A model generated the notes under the pieces. That model was given only the letters and a program-made list of their open reading frames with translations. It ran no database searches and was not told where the DNA came from. A stretch of DNA of 64,000 nt. It comes from CBDCYS01 sp965226245. Lineage in GTDB: Bacteria > Acidobacteriota > Terriglobia > Bryobacterales > UBA6623. This document shows, in pieces, positions 63,731 through 64,000 of this stretch; positions within the stretch are counted from its first letter, which is position 1, and each line of letters begins with the position of its first letter. The stretch is from assembly GCA_965226245.1 (NCBI GenBank), contig CBDDCL010000015.1, positions 1,736,001-1,800,000 on the forward strand, in the 5' to 3' direction. Made by a program: the position numbers and the translations under genes.

Positions 63731-63999
63731 AATACCGTTCACCTAGAGCCTTTGAGTCAGAACCTTCGAGCCCAGAGCCGTTGAGCCGCGAAGCGGCGTA
63801 GGATCGTAGCCCAGGGTGGAGCGAAGCGGAACCCTGGGTGGGAAACCCACAACGCCAAACCCCGGATGGGGCGCAGGAGCAAACCGACCCGTGCGTCTCC
63901 GCGGAGAGCGATGTGCGGGGGCGTTCATTGATGCCCGAAACAAGAACACGCGCCATTCAACCAAAACCCTCCGCGCGGAACGGCTAACTGAACAGTATT
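63731..63999 (-). repeat. 270-bp TIR element, copy 3 (inverted)
   Basis: Termini AATACCGTTCACCTAG (63731-63746) and CTAACTGAACAGTATT (63984-63999) match as inverted repeats at 13 of 16 positions. The body is the reverse complement of copies 1 and 2, including the CCCAGGGT hairpin. It fills the gap upstream of sufD. Confidence 0.85.
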
Positions 64000-64000
64000 C

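Overview
The window is GC-rich DNA that looks like a chromosome of an Acidobacteriota member, most likely Bryobacterales/Solibacter-like. This rests on gene content: an Oar-like TonB receptor with an N-terminal carboxypeptidase-regulatory domain, PSD1/DUF1553 plus DUF1501 secreted protein pairs, serine/threonine kinases fused to TolB-like propellers, an NHL-repeat protein ending in an SQINFLVP signature, DUF1080 and DUF6807 proteins, and RAYT/REP sequences. No RNA genes or CRISPR arrays were seen.

Layout. 0-27 kb is mostly host genes: an AAA ATPase, a secreted TPR protein, groEL with a clear terminator, an ISNCY-type IS, an orphan sugar-ABC ATPase, DUF6807, a ferredoxin/metallo-beta-lactamase protein, a frameshifted Ser/Thr kinase, DUF1080, an overlapping metallo-hydrolase/FHA-cyclase pair, proC, a PAS-GGDEF-EAL protein overlapping rmuC, and the PSD1-DUF1501 pair. 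27.5-47 kb is a mobile-element graveyard. It holds IS256 (itself carrying a 188-bp MITE), a truncated group II intron, three IS1182-type copies, a DUF1670-pair unit with inverted ends, a RAYT, an IS4/IS1634-type IS, and fragments of ISAzo13, IS200/IS605, IS1380 and IS91. These elements have broken a TonB receptor, an NHL protein and at least one Ser/Thr kinase. 47-64 kb is host again: a secreted protein with kinase-like motifs beside an Omp85 barrel; a MerR-CopA copper operon; a secreted cyclase; a porin-cupredoxin-dihaem cytochrome operon; and an Fe-S assembly block (sufD, sufS, sufU, sufT, an Rrf2 regulator, mrp, DUF971).

How genes work together. The suf block makes and delivers Fe-S clusters under an Rrf2/IscR-like sensor; sufB and sufC are not in the window and may lie beyond its right edge. 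MerR-CopA is a metal-responsive export operon with a 20-bp-spacer promoter. The porin, CuA-like cupredoxin and dihaem oxidoreductase probably form one envelope redox unit. The cyclase/hydrolase pair could make and remove a cyclic nucleotide.

The most unusual material is in the repeats. A ~270-bp element with 16-bp terminal inverted repeats occurs three times and carries REP-type hairpins. Palindromic repeats sit in frame inside a kinase linker and inside CopA. A 46-bp REP supplies the C-terminus of one gene. The two tandem DUF1670 paralogues are bounded by 16-bp inverted repeats that begin at the breakpoint of an IS copy, which suggests a transposon-like unit of unknown mechanism.
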